Assembly (NCBI GenBank): GCA_029718625.1
Contig: CM056381.1
Coordinates: 50,000,608 to 50,064,607, forward strand
Direction: 5' to 3'
Length of the DNA: 64,000 bases
Source: Synaphobranchus kaupii
Lineage: Eukaryota; Chordata; Actinopteri; Anguilliformes; Synaphobranchidae
Shown: in pieces, positions 22,704-38,046 of the stretch
Layout of the letters: each line of letters begins with the position of its first letter
How positions within the stretch are numbered: position 1 is the first letter of the stretch
Notes under the pieces: model-generated
Told to the model about the DNA's origin: nothing
The model's database searches: none
What the model saw: only the letters and a program-made list of their open reading frames with translations
Program-made: the position numbers and the translations under genes

Positions 22704-23401
22704 CGAGATCAGCGGGCACATTTACACAGGCAGGAGAGCTTGGCTAAGGAGCGGGGCTAGGCAAGATCAGCGGGCACATTTACACAGGCAGGAGAGCTTG
22801 GCTAAGGAGCGGGGCTAGGTGAGATCAGCGGGCACATTTACACAGGCAGGAGAGCTTGGCTAAGGAGCGGGGCTAGGTGAGATCAGCGGGCACATTTACA
22901 CAGGCAGGAGAGCTTGGCTAAGGAGCGGGGCTAGGTGAGATCAGCGGGCACATTCACACAGGCAGGAGAGCTTGGCTAAGGAGCGGGGCTAGGTGAGATC
23001 AGCGGGCACATTTACACAGGCAGGAGAGCTTGGCTAAGGAGCGGGGCTAGGTGAGATCAGCGGGCACATTTACACAGGCAGGAGAGCTTGGCTAAGGAGC
23101 GGGGCTAGGTGAGATCAGCGGGCACATTTACACAGGCAGGAGAGCTTGGCTAAGGAGCGGGGCTAGGCGAGATCAGCGGGCACATTTACACAGGCAGGAG
23201 AGCTTGGCTAAGGAGCGGGGCTAGGCGAGATCAGCGGGCACATTTACACAGGCAGGAGAGCTTGGCTAAGGAGCGGGGCTAGGTGAGATCAGCGGGCACA
23301 TTTACACAGGCAGGAGAGCTTGGCTAAGGAGCGGGGCTAGGTGAGATCAGCGGGCACATTTACACAGGCAGGAGAGCTTGGCTAAGGAGCGGGGCTAGGT
23401 G
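22704..23401. repeat. 58-bp minisatellite beside the PDZ1 donor
   Basis: Twelve units of 58 bp start AGATCAGCGGGCACATTTAC at 22706, 22764, 22822 and every 58 bases to 23344. They are nearly identical (variants gcaag, gcgag, cattcac). The array ends 18 bases from the donor at 23419-23418. The donor flank itself (GGGGCACACTCACC) resembles the unit word GGGCACATTTACAC, as if it were a degenerate thirteenth copy. Confidence 0.96.
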
Positions 23402-23418
23402 ACCCTGGGGCACACTCA

Positions 23419-25464
<2,046 letters not shown>

Positions 25465-25515
25465 CCTTTCAAGTGTGATTTCCTCATATTCAAAATCGCC
25501 TTCTGTTCCATTCAC
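25465..25515 (-). CDS. dlg1: dlg1 micro-sized exon: approach to PDZ1
   Basis: A 51-nt, 17-codon exon in phase 0-0 reads VNGTEGDFEYEEITLER. This is the acidic lead-in and first beta-strand of PDZ1 (YEEITLERG is shared by all vertebrate DLGs). The acceptor is ACCTTTTCAG at 25517-25516 and the donor is AGG|GTAAGG at 25464. It follows a 12.5-kb intron. Because it is symmetric in phase, skipping it would keep the frame but remove the first strand of PDZ1, so it is expected to be constitutive. Confidence 0.95.
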
Positions 25516-26546
25516 CTGAAAAGGTATGAAAAAAGGACATTAGCAACCAGTTGACATAAGCTTGGCTATAGCGTTAAACTCTGAGCTGTCTGTAACAACA
25601 TCAGCCTGTCCTGTAAATGGACTGTACTTGAGGCAAACAAAAAATAAAATAAATTTTAAAAAAAAACAATAGCAGGGGGAACTGTCCACTCTCATTTTTT
25701 GTGAAAAAAAAAGAGATTTTTTCTTTCTACTGGCAAGACATACATATACATATTTTAAGCCTATTCTCAATTCCAGATGCCCAATTTCTGATACAGCATC
25801 TGGAAAACATAACCTTTCTGGCACTGGCTTCCTGTAATCTGATTGGTGGCAGCGGATTTCTGATAATATATTTGATTGGCTGGGGTGGCTTTTAATTTCA
25901 CAGACCCACTGAGACTCTGTGCCCATCCTTCCCCTGAGGTGTACTCGTGTCTCTCTTTGCAGCATCTTTTCTACTTGGCACAGCTAGCATCAGTGGCTGA
26001 TGATAAACTAGCGCTTCATTATTATGGAGATTTGAGAAAACGTTTTCAAGTCTATAGCTGCAATGTTTTGCAATGTATGTCGCATGGATAATTGATGCCA
26101 CTGCATCACCTTTGTTTGAAAACCGTCTTTTTTTTTTTTTTTTGCAACAAAGACATTTAGCCCACCTTGCAGGATATGGAAAAGGTTTGCTCACATTGTG
26201 ACCAGAAATGTTATGGAGTTCTCACTGAAAATTGTATTCCCGCCACCAAAAAATGTAAATCTCCTTATTGCAAACTCATTCCTCAACTGCACCGCCACCC
26301 CTGTTACAGCTTAGGAACTGCACCGGTTAACTGGACTTGTGGATTCTATGCGTGGCTCGAACACAATAAAGCACTTCGCTGTACGCTTTCCCCATTGTAT
26401 GGTAATGGCCTATATTCTGAGCTGCAGCAGGCCCATAGATAGGCCTCCCTGGCCCCTGGGCTGAAGTGGCCTTCCCCAGACCGTCACCTTTCAGAAGCAC
26501 GTGCTAGCGCACAGCCACTCTGTCACGCCTTCAGCCCACGACATTA

Positions 26547-26747
26547 TAGGTATTTAGCAGACTATTTTCTTATCCAGAGCGACTTACACAACTTTTTTGC
26601 ATTTTTTACATATTATCCATTTATACAGATGGATATATACTGAAGCGATTCAGGTTAAGTACAATAGCAGTGTCGTACCTGGGAATCGAATCTGCAACCT
26701 TTCGGTTACAAGGCCAGTTCCTTAACCATTATACTACACTGCTGCCC
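26547..26747 (-). mobile_element. tRNA-derived SINE, near full length
   Basis: Reading from 26747 down, a tRNA-like head holds TAGTATAATGGTTAAGGAAC and AGATTCGATTCCC (B box), then a body CTTAACCTGAATCGCTTCAG and ATCCATCTGTATAAATGG, then a tail GTCGCTCTGGATAAGA and TCTGCTAAAT. The tail is the same as the L2-type LINE end in this window, showing a LINE-SINE partnership. Confidence 0.85.
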
Positions 26748-28584
26748 AGATACGCAGCGGCCTTAAAAATCCCACTCACAATCACAGCAGCACAAGAAAT
26801 AAAAAAACGTTTCTCTCAGGCAGCGCACAATGCATAGAGGATCGGCTTCAAACAACAATGACATTTCGAGGACAACTGTCGGAGCGTTCCTGGATGTGAC
26901 GCAGCCTGTCGGCACGATGCAGCTTTCTCCGCACACAGTAGGCGCAGCTCAACAAGGCGATCATTTTATATTCCTAAATAACCATTTCATACTTCTCCTT
27001 CTGCCTGCTGATGTTCTCTGGAGGGAACAGCAAGAATGTTGAGGGAAAAATAAATTGGGAGTGTGAGTCCGTTCAGCAGCCGGTCAAAAAGAGAGGAGGA
27101 CATAAATCATGACAAAGCCTTGTTTCCATTTGAAGAATTGCATCTATACCTCGACAGGGCTGCCTACAAACGTGCTCCCAATGACTAAGCACGTGGCCAA
27201 ACATGGCATTAAGCATCTCAGCATAATAGTATGCAGTATGCTCTCCAGCCAAACCAGATAATGACAATGGGGGGAGCTCAGCAACCCGACAGTTATAAAA
27301 CAACATGACCTTTTTCCAGCAGGAGATGGGTAATAATTTGTTCCTTAGTCGTTTTTCCCCGGTGTAAAGATTGTAGATGGCTATAAAGGAAAAGATAAAT
27401 CACCCACATACGATTGTGTTGCACCCATAAAAGTGCCCTCATTAAACCATTACCACAGTCAAGGCAGAGGTGTACATAATATGTAAGACACGTCAATAAA
27501 CACCCAAACCAATTATTCAATTCAGGGTTTGCGCAGTAAAACAATTGTAAAGCATGGAATGGCACTACATTATATTAGGTGAAGAAAGAAAACAAGGGAG
27601 AAATAATTTGATCCATGTACAAAAGAACGTGAACACGTGAATGCTAATGAGCTATGTTGGGAATTACCACTGGTTTGGGGTTGATATTGCAATGGAGATA
27701 TATCTGATAGAAGCACAATAAGATGCTTCCATCCAACGATGGGGAGCCTTGAAAGCGCTTGCCAGTGAAACGACGGCGTTATATTTTTTTTAAAAAGCGC
27801 ATCAACAGACACTTCCTTGAAAATGCTGGAGGATCAGTGAAGAGAACCAGGCTTTTCTGATGCTGTCTTCCTGCAGACTGCAGCCATTATCTCTGTGCAC
27901 TGCAGGGATTTCGTTGCAACGGTGACGTTTGGTACACAGGTGACAGCGGGAGTCCTTTGAGTTCTCTGCTCCCTACCACAGCTTCAGAGATGTCTACAGC
28001 CCTCACAGCCAATTAGCTTCCTCTCCCGTGGCCTCGGCGTCCTCAGATACACCCGCTACTCTCTCAAGCTACATGAACCACAAACGAGCAGTTCTTTAAC
28101 AACTCATTTAAGGAGCGTGCAGTCATCCACACAGAGGAACACAACCCTGAACACAACCCTGAACACAAGCCTGATTGTTTTAGTTTGGGGACATTGCTGC
28201 ATAGAAGCTTGATTACTTAAGAGTGGGTTTTAGTAATATTAAATTTAAATTGGATGGAAATCAATGGTATAACAGTATTAACATTGGGCTAATTAATTAA
28301 ACAAACATAGGTGAGAAAATTGAGCTGGTGGCAGCGATGTGCCAGTTACGTTTGAATCTCCAGGGAACATAATAAAGGACAATGTCTACTACTAACCTGA
28401 AGACGTGAGAAACTGGACATGGACTCTTTATAAGTGGCCAGAAGGGTGCCTGCCCGAGGGGACTGATAGAAGCAGGATTTGTGCTGACTGAAGAGTCCTG
28501 TAAAAAGGCTTTTCCACGGGTCCAACAGCTCCAGGTCACAGAGATCGCAAATAAGTTTCAAGATAATTCCACCAAATTCAGTAA

Positions 28585-28765
28585 TTCAATTTGATTTAAT
28601 CCAATTCTGTTTGTATAGCGCTTTTTACAGATAACTGTCTGAAAGCGCTGTACTGAGAAACAGAAGGAGAATTGCGCAAAAACCAGGCCTGAACCCCCAA
28701 AAAGCAAATGAGGTAAAAAACACTCCCTGGCTGGCCCTGTTCAACTAAAGGTGAAATGGATGGTA
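28585..28765 (-). repeat. LINE 3'-end-like dispersed repeat
   Basis: On the plus strand it reads TTTGTATAGCGCTTTTTACA, GTCTGAAAGCGCTGTAC and CACTCCCTGGCTGGCCC, a dispersed fish repeat of the type ending in (AATTG)n. The tail lies at 28575-28605. Confidence 0.6.
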
Positions 28766-29358
28766 ATAAAATGTAATGTGAAAATGCAACTGACAATGAG
28801 GCATGGAAAAAGCTCATTCGAGTATAGATGTTTTAATGAAACAGGTGAGTTACAGGTGAGTATCTACTAGTGTTCACAAATCAAATTTTTTTTTCTATGA
28901 CTTTTTAATGCCATTTTAAGGATAAATTTAAAGAATGTATATTTATTTGAATAACAGGGCTAGTTTTGGAACTACATTTTTAATCAGACTACTTTGATAA
29001 TATTTTGTGTCTACAAAGGTACATACTTCACTTTAAAGTGAGCAACGCCTTTTGGTTGTGGAATGTTCAAACCACAGAGATATCCAGTTAGCACTCAACA
29101 CACTGATATTACATGATTTTAAAGTATTTGAAAGAATCTAGTGTGTTCAGAGTAAAAACTGGTCTGAAAAAAAATAAGAGATCGCTTGCCGTAAATGTTC
29201 TCCAATTTGGACTATTATCCCAGACATTTGAAGGACAGTGAAATATTTGAGCACTTTCCATTGCTTTTCCTCAACTTTAATTCACTTCCATTATCCTCTC
29301 CCTTCTCCTTGGCTGTCTCATTCAGCAGGACTAACTGAGGAGATGTAGTGTTCAGAAA

Positions 29359-29580
29359 GGGGGGGGGGGGGGGGGGGTGGAAGTGGTGAATCCTTTCAGG
29401 ATATGCCTGTGCCTCCTGCTGTTCTTTTTTACATTCTGGACAATGTTCCTTCACTGTGTAGTCAGACCAGCACAGCTGTGTATGATTATGGCAATGCTTT
29501 GGTGAGGGAGTGTTGCTGCACAGACTCAGGGCACAGTCAAACATACAAACAACCACCGCTAACCCCCCCCCCCCCCCCCC
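29359..29580. repeat. G19 and C18 homopolymer tracts 185 bases apart
   Basis: Nineteen G at 29359-29377 and eighteen C at 29563-29580 lie on the same strand. They can pair with each other or form quadruplexes on either strand. Assembly length errors are likely here. Confidence 0.9.
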
Positions 29581-30324
29581 TAAAAAACACTTTTTATGAC
29601 AACGCACAAAAAATTGCAAACAAACACACAAACAAAACAATGCGCTTGTAACGTCGGACGCGTGCCTTTCGTGGGTAGAGAGGATTGAAGGCCAAAAGAA
29701 CATCAATACGGTCTCTGTTCAATAGTGAGCTTTTAGCCAGCAGACAACCCAGATCCACAGCAACTCATCTGATTTTTTTTCATCTGGTTGTGCTACACAG
29801 TACACAGGACTATTCCCTGGGTGCAGTTCCCTAGAGAGCACAGCTCACTACTGTATAACAAACACCGTATTGCTAGAGCAACTCTGTGGCACAAGCCATG
29901 ACCTATTTACAGGTCCATCTGGACCCGACACCCGCTCTCTCCTTTAAAGCTGATCCCAGATCAGCACTCAAGAGACACATCCTGTGAACAACGGGCTGAT
30001 GCTCATGCAAATGAGGGTGCAGACTGTGTGTGAATACGTTTAGGCATTTTAACACACTGCGGAAAGTGAAAGGGGAAAGTCTAAATGAGCTGAAGGTCTG
30101 TGTCATATTTCTTTATTTCCCCAGTGTTTAATCGCAACATATGCCCTCTGCCATGTATAATTGTCCATTACGGTCTGAGTATGATAAAGGACCTTTGAAG
30201 TGCTTCTGCTAATTCATTTCTTATCACAGGAAAGTACAAATTAAAAGAAAAAAAAACAACTGTGATTAACAGATTCTTGATTGAAAATGTATACGGGTTA
30301 GTAATTTTCTTATAGTGATATACA

Positions 30325-30895
30325 CTGCCCCGGCCAAAAAAAAAAGTCGCACACTGTAATATTTTGTTGGACCGCCTTTAGCTTTGATTATGGCGCGCGT
30401 TCGTCGTGGCATTATTTCGACAACCTTATGCAACGTCACAACATTTATTTCCGTCCAGAATTTTTGGCTGAGATCTTGTATTGACGACGGGAGAGTCGAA
30501 CTACTCTGTGAAGTCTTCTCCAGCACATCCCAAAGACTTTCAATGGGGTTAAGGTCAGGACTCTGGTGGCCAATTCATGTGTGAAAATGATTCCTCATGC
30601 TCCCTGAACCACTCTTTGAGCCCGATGAATCTTGGCATTGTCGTCCTGGAATATGCCCATTGATGGGATAACCTGGTCATTCAGTACATTCAGGTATTCA
30701 GCTGACTTCATTTTATTGCTGCATAACGTTGCTGAGCCTAGACCTGACCAATTGAAGCAACCCCAGATCATAACACTGCCTCCAGAGGCTTGTACAGTGG
30801 GCACTATGCATGACTGGTGCAACTGCGCATGTGGTGGCACCCGCCCACACAGAAATTTGATTGGCCACCACGGAAAACTAGTTACAGATGACAAA
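30325..30895 (-). pseudogene. Broken Tc1-type transposase with one terminal repeat
   Basis: The minus strand reads SGGSVMIWGCFNWSGLGSAT, VLNDQVIPSMGIFQDDNAKI and HRAQ, then after frameshifts LEKTSQSSSTLPSSIQDLSQ and KVVEIMPRRTRAIIKAKGGP. The terminal word CACTGCCCCGGCCAAAAAAA lies near 30330. The second catalytic Asp (QDDNAKIH) is kept, but the 5' half of the gene and the other end are lost. Confidence 0.8.
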
Positions 30896-32252
30896 ATATG
30901 CTACTATTTGATATCATTGGTTTATAGGTTTAGTGGATGGAAATTTTGCTAGATCCCTAGATAAAACCACACATTAACGATTTAAATATTAATTTACCTC
31001 AAAGCGTAGGCCTGGCTGTAAATAACGTTAGGCTAACCACTTATTTTTTCCTGTACCCCAAGTCGCATCACATACATCACAAAGACCAACAGCCAGCTCA
31101 CTCACAAGAGTCTGTCTGCACTCTGCAGTTGAACACTGAACAGTAACAGTGCCATTATGTGGGTCTCACGAGTTGTTGTGTTACAATCGCAATAATATTT
31201 TGTAGCTCAACTGAAACTGCTACTGCAGGAGAAACACAGCCCCTCTGTCGGATGTTCACTCTCAGTGTGAGAAGGAGCGAACGTTATTGTTCAGTAAGTA
31301 TTAACCTATATGAACCAGATTCTTATAAATATACATAATTAGGCCTCTATAATTTTCCATTTTCTTTTTCATCCCCAGTGAACAACAGTCGTCCATGGAT
31401 GGCTAAATTGTGTTGGAAACGCGTCTTGGAGGCCTTTTCAACGGCATTTTATGGCATTTCGCGCACTGGGTCAGATTACACCAAACTGTTTATATGTCAC
31501 GTTTTCGGTCAAGGATGTTCAACAAATTCAATAAACCTGTGATCTGCGTTAGGTTACCTGATCCTGAGGTAAAAGGTAACTAGCTAAGCAAACGTTACTT
31601 TACCCACGGTTTACCGTATATCATATCAAATGTAAGTACATTTTACATGAACCTAATCGTTATATTACTATATTATGACTATACCATTAACCTAATCGAT
31701 ATCCAAAGACAACGTTTAATCTGGCCACATTTTTTTTAATTTAAACGTTAAATTTAACGTTAAATCTGAATGTTACATATTCAAATTGCTTCGAAATGCA
31801 GCATAGGCTGAAGTTTCATTAAATTGAGAGTAATTAATTTTTCATTCTCGTCACTGGTGATTATTGATGTTGACTTTTGTAGGTAATCCATTGTGTTTGA
31901 TTTTGGGTGTCTCTTTTAAAATGTAATCAGTACTCATACCCTCAATGTTATAATCTATAAAATCTGACTTCAACTTCGCTGCTTTTTGAAGAAATGTTTT
32001 TAAACAGGAAGTGTAGGCTACCACCATCTGAAAATGGGCTAAATTCTTAGTTTTACACAATCCATAAAGACTATTTTGTCATACTTGAATGAGCTACATG
32101 GTATATTCTCTTATTGTTTCAAAAGGTTAGTTAATCAACATAGCAAATATCTACAGTCATATCTGTACAAGTATAGCTCTGTAATTGAAATGGTAATGAA
32201 GCAGGCACTTTAAGGATGCCAACCTGCATTTGCATATAGCAAATCAGCATAT

Positions 32253-33332
32253 GAGTACACCCCTGTGCAATATCACTTAAATGTCAAATGATTCAAAATT
32301 GTATCACCTCTCAATAATTGCATTATTTCTAAGTTGACAAGTAGAGTGTTTCCTCTTATGAACAATCAAAAACAAAAAATATTTTAGAAAGACAAAAGTG
32401 AATACACCTGTGATCACTGTTACACAAATTAGTTAAAATCATTTTTAATATTTGGTCGCATATCCTTTGCATGCCATGACTTCCTGATGTCTGTGACCCA
32501 ACAACATCAAAAAACTCTTGATATCTTATTTTCTGGTACTCTTACAAGCGATACTATAACGTCTCTGCATTTGAATGGATCTCTATGGGAATTGGGGGGT
32601 GGAACTAGATTTAGCTGTAAATTATGCTGGAACAGTATGGAATACATGGTTGGAAAAATGGCTGTAAGTCATCAAGGGTCTGAGGTATCAAACGAGCCTC
32701 AAACCATCACTCTGCTGCCAGATATGCAGTAGATATGGATGGACCACTTTAAGGGTTGTTTCTCCTGACAAATTTTCCTATTGAACTCTATGGAAAAATA
32801 AGTCAGGAGAAGAAACCCTTCAAGTTATCCATCCATATCTACTGTATTTCTGGCAGCAGAGTGATGGTTTAAGGCTTGTTTGATACGTCAGACCCTTGAT
32901 GACTTAGAGCCATTTAGCCAACCATGTGTTCCATACTGTTCCAGTGTAATTTACAGCTAAATCTAGTCCCACCCCATAATTCCCATAGAGATCCATTCAA
33001 ATGCAGAGACGTTATAGTATCGCTTGTAAGAGTACCAGAAAATAAGATATCAAGAGTCTTTTGATGTTGTTGGGTCACAGATATCAGGAAGACATGGCAT
33101 GCAAAGGCTATGCGACCAAATATTAAAAATGATTTTAACTAACTTGTGTAACTTTCTAACTTGTGTGTCAGTGATCACAGGTGTATTCACTTTTGTCTTT
33201 CTAAAGTATTTGTTTTTGATTGTTCATAAGAGGAAACAATCTACTTGTCAACTTAGAAATAATGCAATTATTGAGTGGTGATACAATTTTGAATCATTTG
33301 ACATTTAAGTGATATTGCACAGGGGTGTACTC
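32253..33332. repeat. 1.08-kb near-perfect palindrome (long inverted repeat)
   Basis: The left arm begins GAGTACACCCCTGTGCAATA and the right arm ends with its complement at 33332. The arms match over about 520 bases each, meeting near 32792 with a spacer of about 30 bases (around ACTCTATGG). Matches include TCTGCTGCCAGA with TCTGGCAGCAGA and GATCACAGGTGTATTCAC with its complement. No transposase is present. It probably derives from a Tc1-like foldback element. Confidence 0.9.
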
Positions 33333-33469
33333 ACTTCTGTTGTACACTATACATCAGTATTTTCACAAAAATAATGCTTTCTTTATTAAAATTCCTAAAT
33401 AATGCTTTCTGAATTTTAGCAGCAAAATGGTGTAAATGTTGAGCCATCACTATGATGGTAGACCAACAC

Positions 33470-33605
33470 AATTACAGTCATGGTCTTGAATTGGACTCGC
33501 ATTGGTCTGGTCTCGGTCTTGGTCTCGTTCCCCCTCAGTCTTGGTCTTGACTCGGTCTCGCCACCTCAAAGTCTTGGTCTTGACTCGGTCTCGGTTTAGG
33601 TGGTC
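33470..33605. repeat. GGTCTTGACTCGGTCTCG-rich degenerate tandem
   Basis: Several irregular copies of CTTGGTCTTGACTCGGTCTC at 33505-33600. It is a simple minisatellite-like stretch with imprecise units. Confidence 0.6.
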
Positions 33606-36600
33606 TCGACTACAACATTACAATGAAGTCCTTGTAATGTACTTCCTCTAGCCACAGGCAGGTGCACGTCTTCATAAAGTGAGAGCTGTCTTTTACTGTA
33701 TGCTATCACCAGATGTGTCAAAGCATATGAAGTGCAAAATTTATTTAACAACAAGACAACCCTGAGAGCCAATAAATTAAAGCCTGCAGTTTTAGAGTTC
33801 TGAGCGCAATACATTACGACAGAAGAAAGCAGAAGAAAACTGAAGAACTTTGGACGGTGAGTAGGCCTGCTATTTCAGCAATACTTCACATCATTTTCAA
33901 CGAGAGTGCATTTGCTGTTCTGGAGAGGACATACAACAGACAGCTCAATCGCTTTTAACATTTCCATCCGAACATTTGAAATTAACGATAGTTTTGGCCA
34001 AGTTAAAGATACTGGATAAAGTACTAAGCTATATATATTCATACATTTTTAAATAATGCATTTTAAATCTTTCCCCATGAATAATCACTCATTGGGAGGA
34101 CAGCATGGAAAATAAATGTTCAGGTTTTAAATGCAAATGACTGGCGGTTCTGTGCATCTGTGTTCCTTGCATAGTAGATTAATCCCACAGAGACAAAGAC
34201 AGGTTCTGCTGACAGTAATTAATACTTCCCATGTTGGCATTCCAATCCAGATTGGGCAGCAATTCCAAATGCCTTTTTTAATTAAGGTTGATAAACCATG
34301 TGCAATTCCAGACTAAAACAATAAAGATGACAATACGCACAGCAGAAAGGATGGTCTACACAGACTGAAATAAAATAAACACTAAAAATAGAAATATATA
34401 TTTTAAAACAACACCAAAAAAGGCTGAAACCCAATCCAGTCTTTTGTGAACTGACCAGTTGCAGGTCATGTGACTTGAGAGGCAGAGACTGGCGAAATAG
34501 AGCTCATTAAAATGTGAACATTTGGCAGGGTCAGACTAAAAAGGGCATTTCAACAGATTCCTCTGTGACGATTGTGCGTTTACCAAAGGCTGACATCAGC
34601 AGCCTGGGACTTGCTCTCCTTTGCGACTAGTTAAAAGCCTGTTACCGGGGCAACCGTACTCCAGGGAGGGTTGCTGAAAGTGCTCAAGGCATGAAGCGGC
34701 ATACCCTTTGGTGGGGCGTGACAGCAGTGGCCTCTGTAGGCCTGGCTTAGAGAGGGATAAAGGATTACTGGACACTGCTTTGCTGGTTTAGAGGTGGGGG
34801 GAGGGCAGTGTCCTGGAAAGCTATATGCGTTGACAATGCTACAACAGAAGCAATGATTCGACAGAAGATGAAGACACACAAGGATGAGTCCCCTTGCTGA
34901 GGGAGAAGGAGAGGGCTGCACCAGCAGCTCAACATCTACAGTCAATCAGGAGCCATGATTCCTGGGTCTAGAAATAGACCCATACTGCACTGTGGTAGAC
35001 TAATTGGTTCTAGCCCTAACTGCTCTCCATCAAGGTGTATCAGCACAGAGCTTTGACAACTGCTACAGCCCTAATATGTCTACTGTACTTCAAACACTCA
35101 CCACTGGACAGATTACTTAAAGCTGGAGTATGTAGTGTTTCCCCACATTTGTTGTCACAACATCCTTGGCCCTGCCCACACAGAAAGAGACACACCCCCC
35201 ACCCCACAGACCTCTTTGTCAACATGAAAGTCTGCTAGATACAATTGCAGCATTACAGATTGGTATTGCTAACATTACAGTAAAAATGTCATCTAAAATT
35301 GCAGGTAAAACAACAAAATATTTTCTGTTGTTGCATAACACTGAGTTTGTGTTGTGTTAGTCTGAACCAGGCATTATCTGGCTACAGCAGGTAGCTACGC
35401 TTTGGTAACTTATTGCCGCGTAGCCAGTTAAAGCTAACGCAATCTATACGACATATAACGTTAGCAAGCATGCCCTTCTTCCAAGAACTAGCCGCCGAAT
35501 AAAGTAACATTATCAATAATACCAATTCCCAACCTAGCTACTATTCATTATCGGTGGCAAGCAGAAAAGTCCATTCATGTTGAAACTTTTGACCTACCTG
35601 TCCAGTCTGTCTTTAAACCAACTTGTTCCTGAAAATCTCACCACCTTCTGAAATTAGCACCTATGTTTACTCCAGTTTTCGAGCGAGCTTTATCCAATTT
35701 CCTTTAATTTTCCTTTCTGTAAAATAGCGCCGGTGTAATGGGTCGCTGTGATATGTCTAGTTGGTGAACTTGCTAGCTACTGGCAAGCTCAATCACACTG
35801 CTGATTGGTCTGCGATGTGGTCATGGTTAAGCCACTGTTTTGAAAACTTGTTTTGAAAACAAAATTCGGAGCGAATTGCTGGTTTTAGAATTTGAGAGTA
35901 TAAACATAGTCTATGGTGCTAGATTTCTCTCAGAACAGTTATTTCTATGATTGCTACCAACTAAGCATGACCGTTCACCGCAATGATTCAAAGCAGTGAC
36001 CAGACAATGATGCTTCACAGTTTGACACAAACTGAAGTTGTGTCAGCCAGCCACGATCCATCTATCTGACCTACTGTCTGCCACAATGCGGTTGATTTTT
36101 CCTGGGGATGGCTCTTAGAGATGAGACGTGTTAAGTTAAGGCATGTTCTGTGCATTAAGAGACTAGGGCTGACTGACAGGGCCTTTGTTTTTCAGAATGA
36201 TGGACAGCGACGCCCTCCTATCTCACCCTTGAAACCCTTGTATAGACACTTGTCTGCCTCACACTCCTACCATTCAGTCCGGGTCCCTTCACTCCCTGCT
36301 GCTGAATCAGCGGAAATAAAGGACCCAACGGCAACAATTCATCATAAATCCAGACCACCTTTTCCTTGAACAGTAATGTGACCCTAAGCCTTTGATGGGA
36401 CTCATGTAGATTCAGTCTTTCTCATGGTACCCTGGACCAGGTCTCTTGAGTAATCTCAAGAAAGCACCAATTAAATAAATGTCAATAGTGTACTTGTGTT
36501 GAGAAATAACACGGCGAAGCACGGCACCTTGTCTTTGTGCACTGGGTCCGTTTGCGTCCTTTCTCATGTCCAGTAGGCTACATTTATTACACAAAATTAT

Positions 36601-37296
36601 GATTTTCGCTTCAATCAGAAGTAATTATACTTAGTAGTTCCCATAATTACAAGATGCAAGACTACCATAAAAAAATGCCCTTATTGAACAGTTTTGTGCA
36701 TTTCCTGCAGATTTCAAGTGTTTCTATAGTGCATGTGTGAAAAAAAAAGCTCTCATCCTGAACTTATTAGGCTATTGCTTCACAAAACAGATTGCTGCCT
36801 TTAAAAATGATTCTTTGAATAATTCCTACTGACACAGCTCACCTAGTCAGCTTGTGCACTTTTTTGAACACATTGTTGGAACGCATCCATCGGAAATTTA
36901 ATTTGTCTCGCACAATAGCGTTCTCTGATTATGTTTATTGTTTGATGTGCATACAGTCTGATTTTTGCAAAAACAGTTTGCTCATCATGAAGATAAACAT
37001 GTTTATCTCGAAGGGATAAATCGTCTCAGTAACATCCCAAGCTAGTGGAAAACTTTATTCACAAAAATCGGTGCCTTTTTATCAGCAATCTGAATCAGCT
37101 GTTTTAACGCTGTCCATATTATCTTATGTTGTCCAAAAGCCTTTGTAGCAAACACATATCTCTGAAACCATACAGGCTGGGAATAACGGTTTAAAGTTCC
37201 AATTGGACTTCATATATTTCCAGCTGACAATCCATGCAGCTCATTATCATTTTAACTTTGTGTCATTTTATCAGCATTTCCGTTATAAAAATTTTA

Positions 37297-37316
37297 TATA
37301 TATATATATATATATA
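37297..37316. repeat. (TA)n microsatellite
   Basis: About ten TA units within the large intron. Confidence 0.85.
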
Positions 37317-37992
37317 ATTATGCCCTCTTCACAAAATCTGAGAAACACCCCTTCTCCCCCTGACGATTTCATTTTATTTATTTTCTGTTTTGCTCTTCAG
37401 TATCTCAGCTCTTTATTAACATTTCTGCTGCTCTCCACTGGTACAAAAGCGAATAAGGGACGTGAGCTGAAATTATATAATGGTGCAATTTACATAGGAT
37501 CACGTGCATCCAGTAACTTGCAGCAAATTCATGCGTTTAAACACTTCTCTGTGCCGCACGGCGAGCCAAAAACACAGAACCGAACGCACTGAAAAGCAGC
37601 GTCCCAGCACAGTCATGGCAGGTCCGCAGCAGGGAGCACCGCGATCAGTTCTCGTGTAGAGAACCTCTTCAGCTGCCATTACTTTGGGTACGCTTCACTG
37701 GGGTATGTAGCCTATGCTACGCGTGTGGTGCAGATGAGCTTTAACAATCACTCTGGCTAACCTGGAGCACAAATGGTTTTCTTGGAACTTAAAAAGTAAA
37801 TATTTGATTGACATGATAAGCAATCTGGACATTGCGCTCAGGTTATGATCATCAGATTTAAGATGCTTCATACCAAGATGCTTCAAGTGGTATTTTTCTA
37901 ATGAGGTACACTTGTCAAAAATTAAAACTGCACTCACTCAGGCAAGTAAATTACAAGTGAAAAAAAAAGAAATCAAAAATAAGTGAACTTAC

Positions 37993-38046
37993 GTATGGAG
38001 GTGCATCCAGACTATCTGTATTCACCACTACAGGAGGAGGGTTTGC
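37993..38046 (-). CDS. dlg1: dlg1 exon: 18-codon proline-rich cassette (I1B-like)
   Basis: A 54-nt exon in phase 0-0 reads ANPPPVVVNTDSLDAPPY, directly comparable to the PPPVLVNTDSLE segment of mammalian DLG1. Its length, 18 codons, equals the I1B alternatively spliced insert described between the N-terminus and PDZ1 of DLG1. The acceptor is CTTTTTCAAG at 38048-38047 (AAG, not CAG) and the donor is TAC|GTAAGT at 37992. The insert region of DLG1 is reported to bind SH3 domains; that function is inferred here from homology. Confidence 0.93.

Larger units (their letters stand above)
25516..37992 (-). other. Large dlg1 intron before the PDZ1 lead-in exon
   Basis: The 12.5-kb GT-AG intron contains a SINE (26547-26747), a LINE-tail-like repeat (28585-28765), G19 and C18 tracts (29359-29580), a broken Tc1 (30325-30895), a 1.08-kb palindrome (32253-33332) and a GGTCTYG-rich stretch (33470-33605). 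No exon of any gene could be supported. Segments 26760-28580, 33900-35100 and 35900-37290 look single-copy. Confidence 0.7.

Noticed and set aside
22704..23401. Regular repeats resembling a CRISPR array
   Set aside because: The units are directly adjacent with no unique spacers, in a vertebrate intron; it is a minisatellite.
26640..26747. tRNA-like segment with B box
   Set aside because: It is continuous with a SINE body and LINE-type tail, so it is not a functional tRNA gene.
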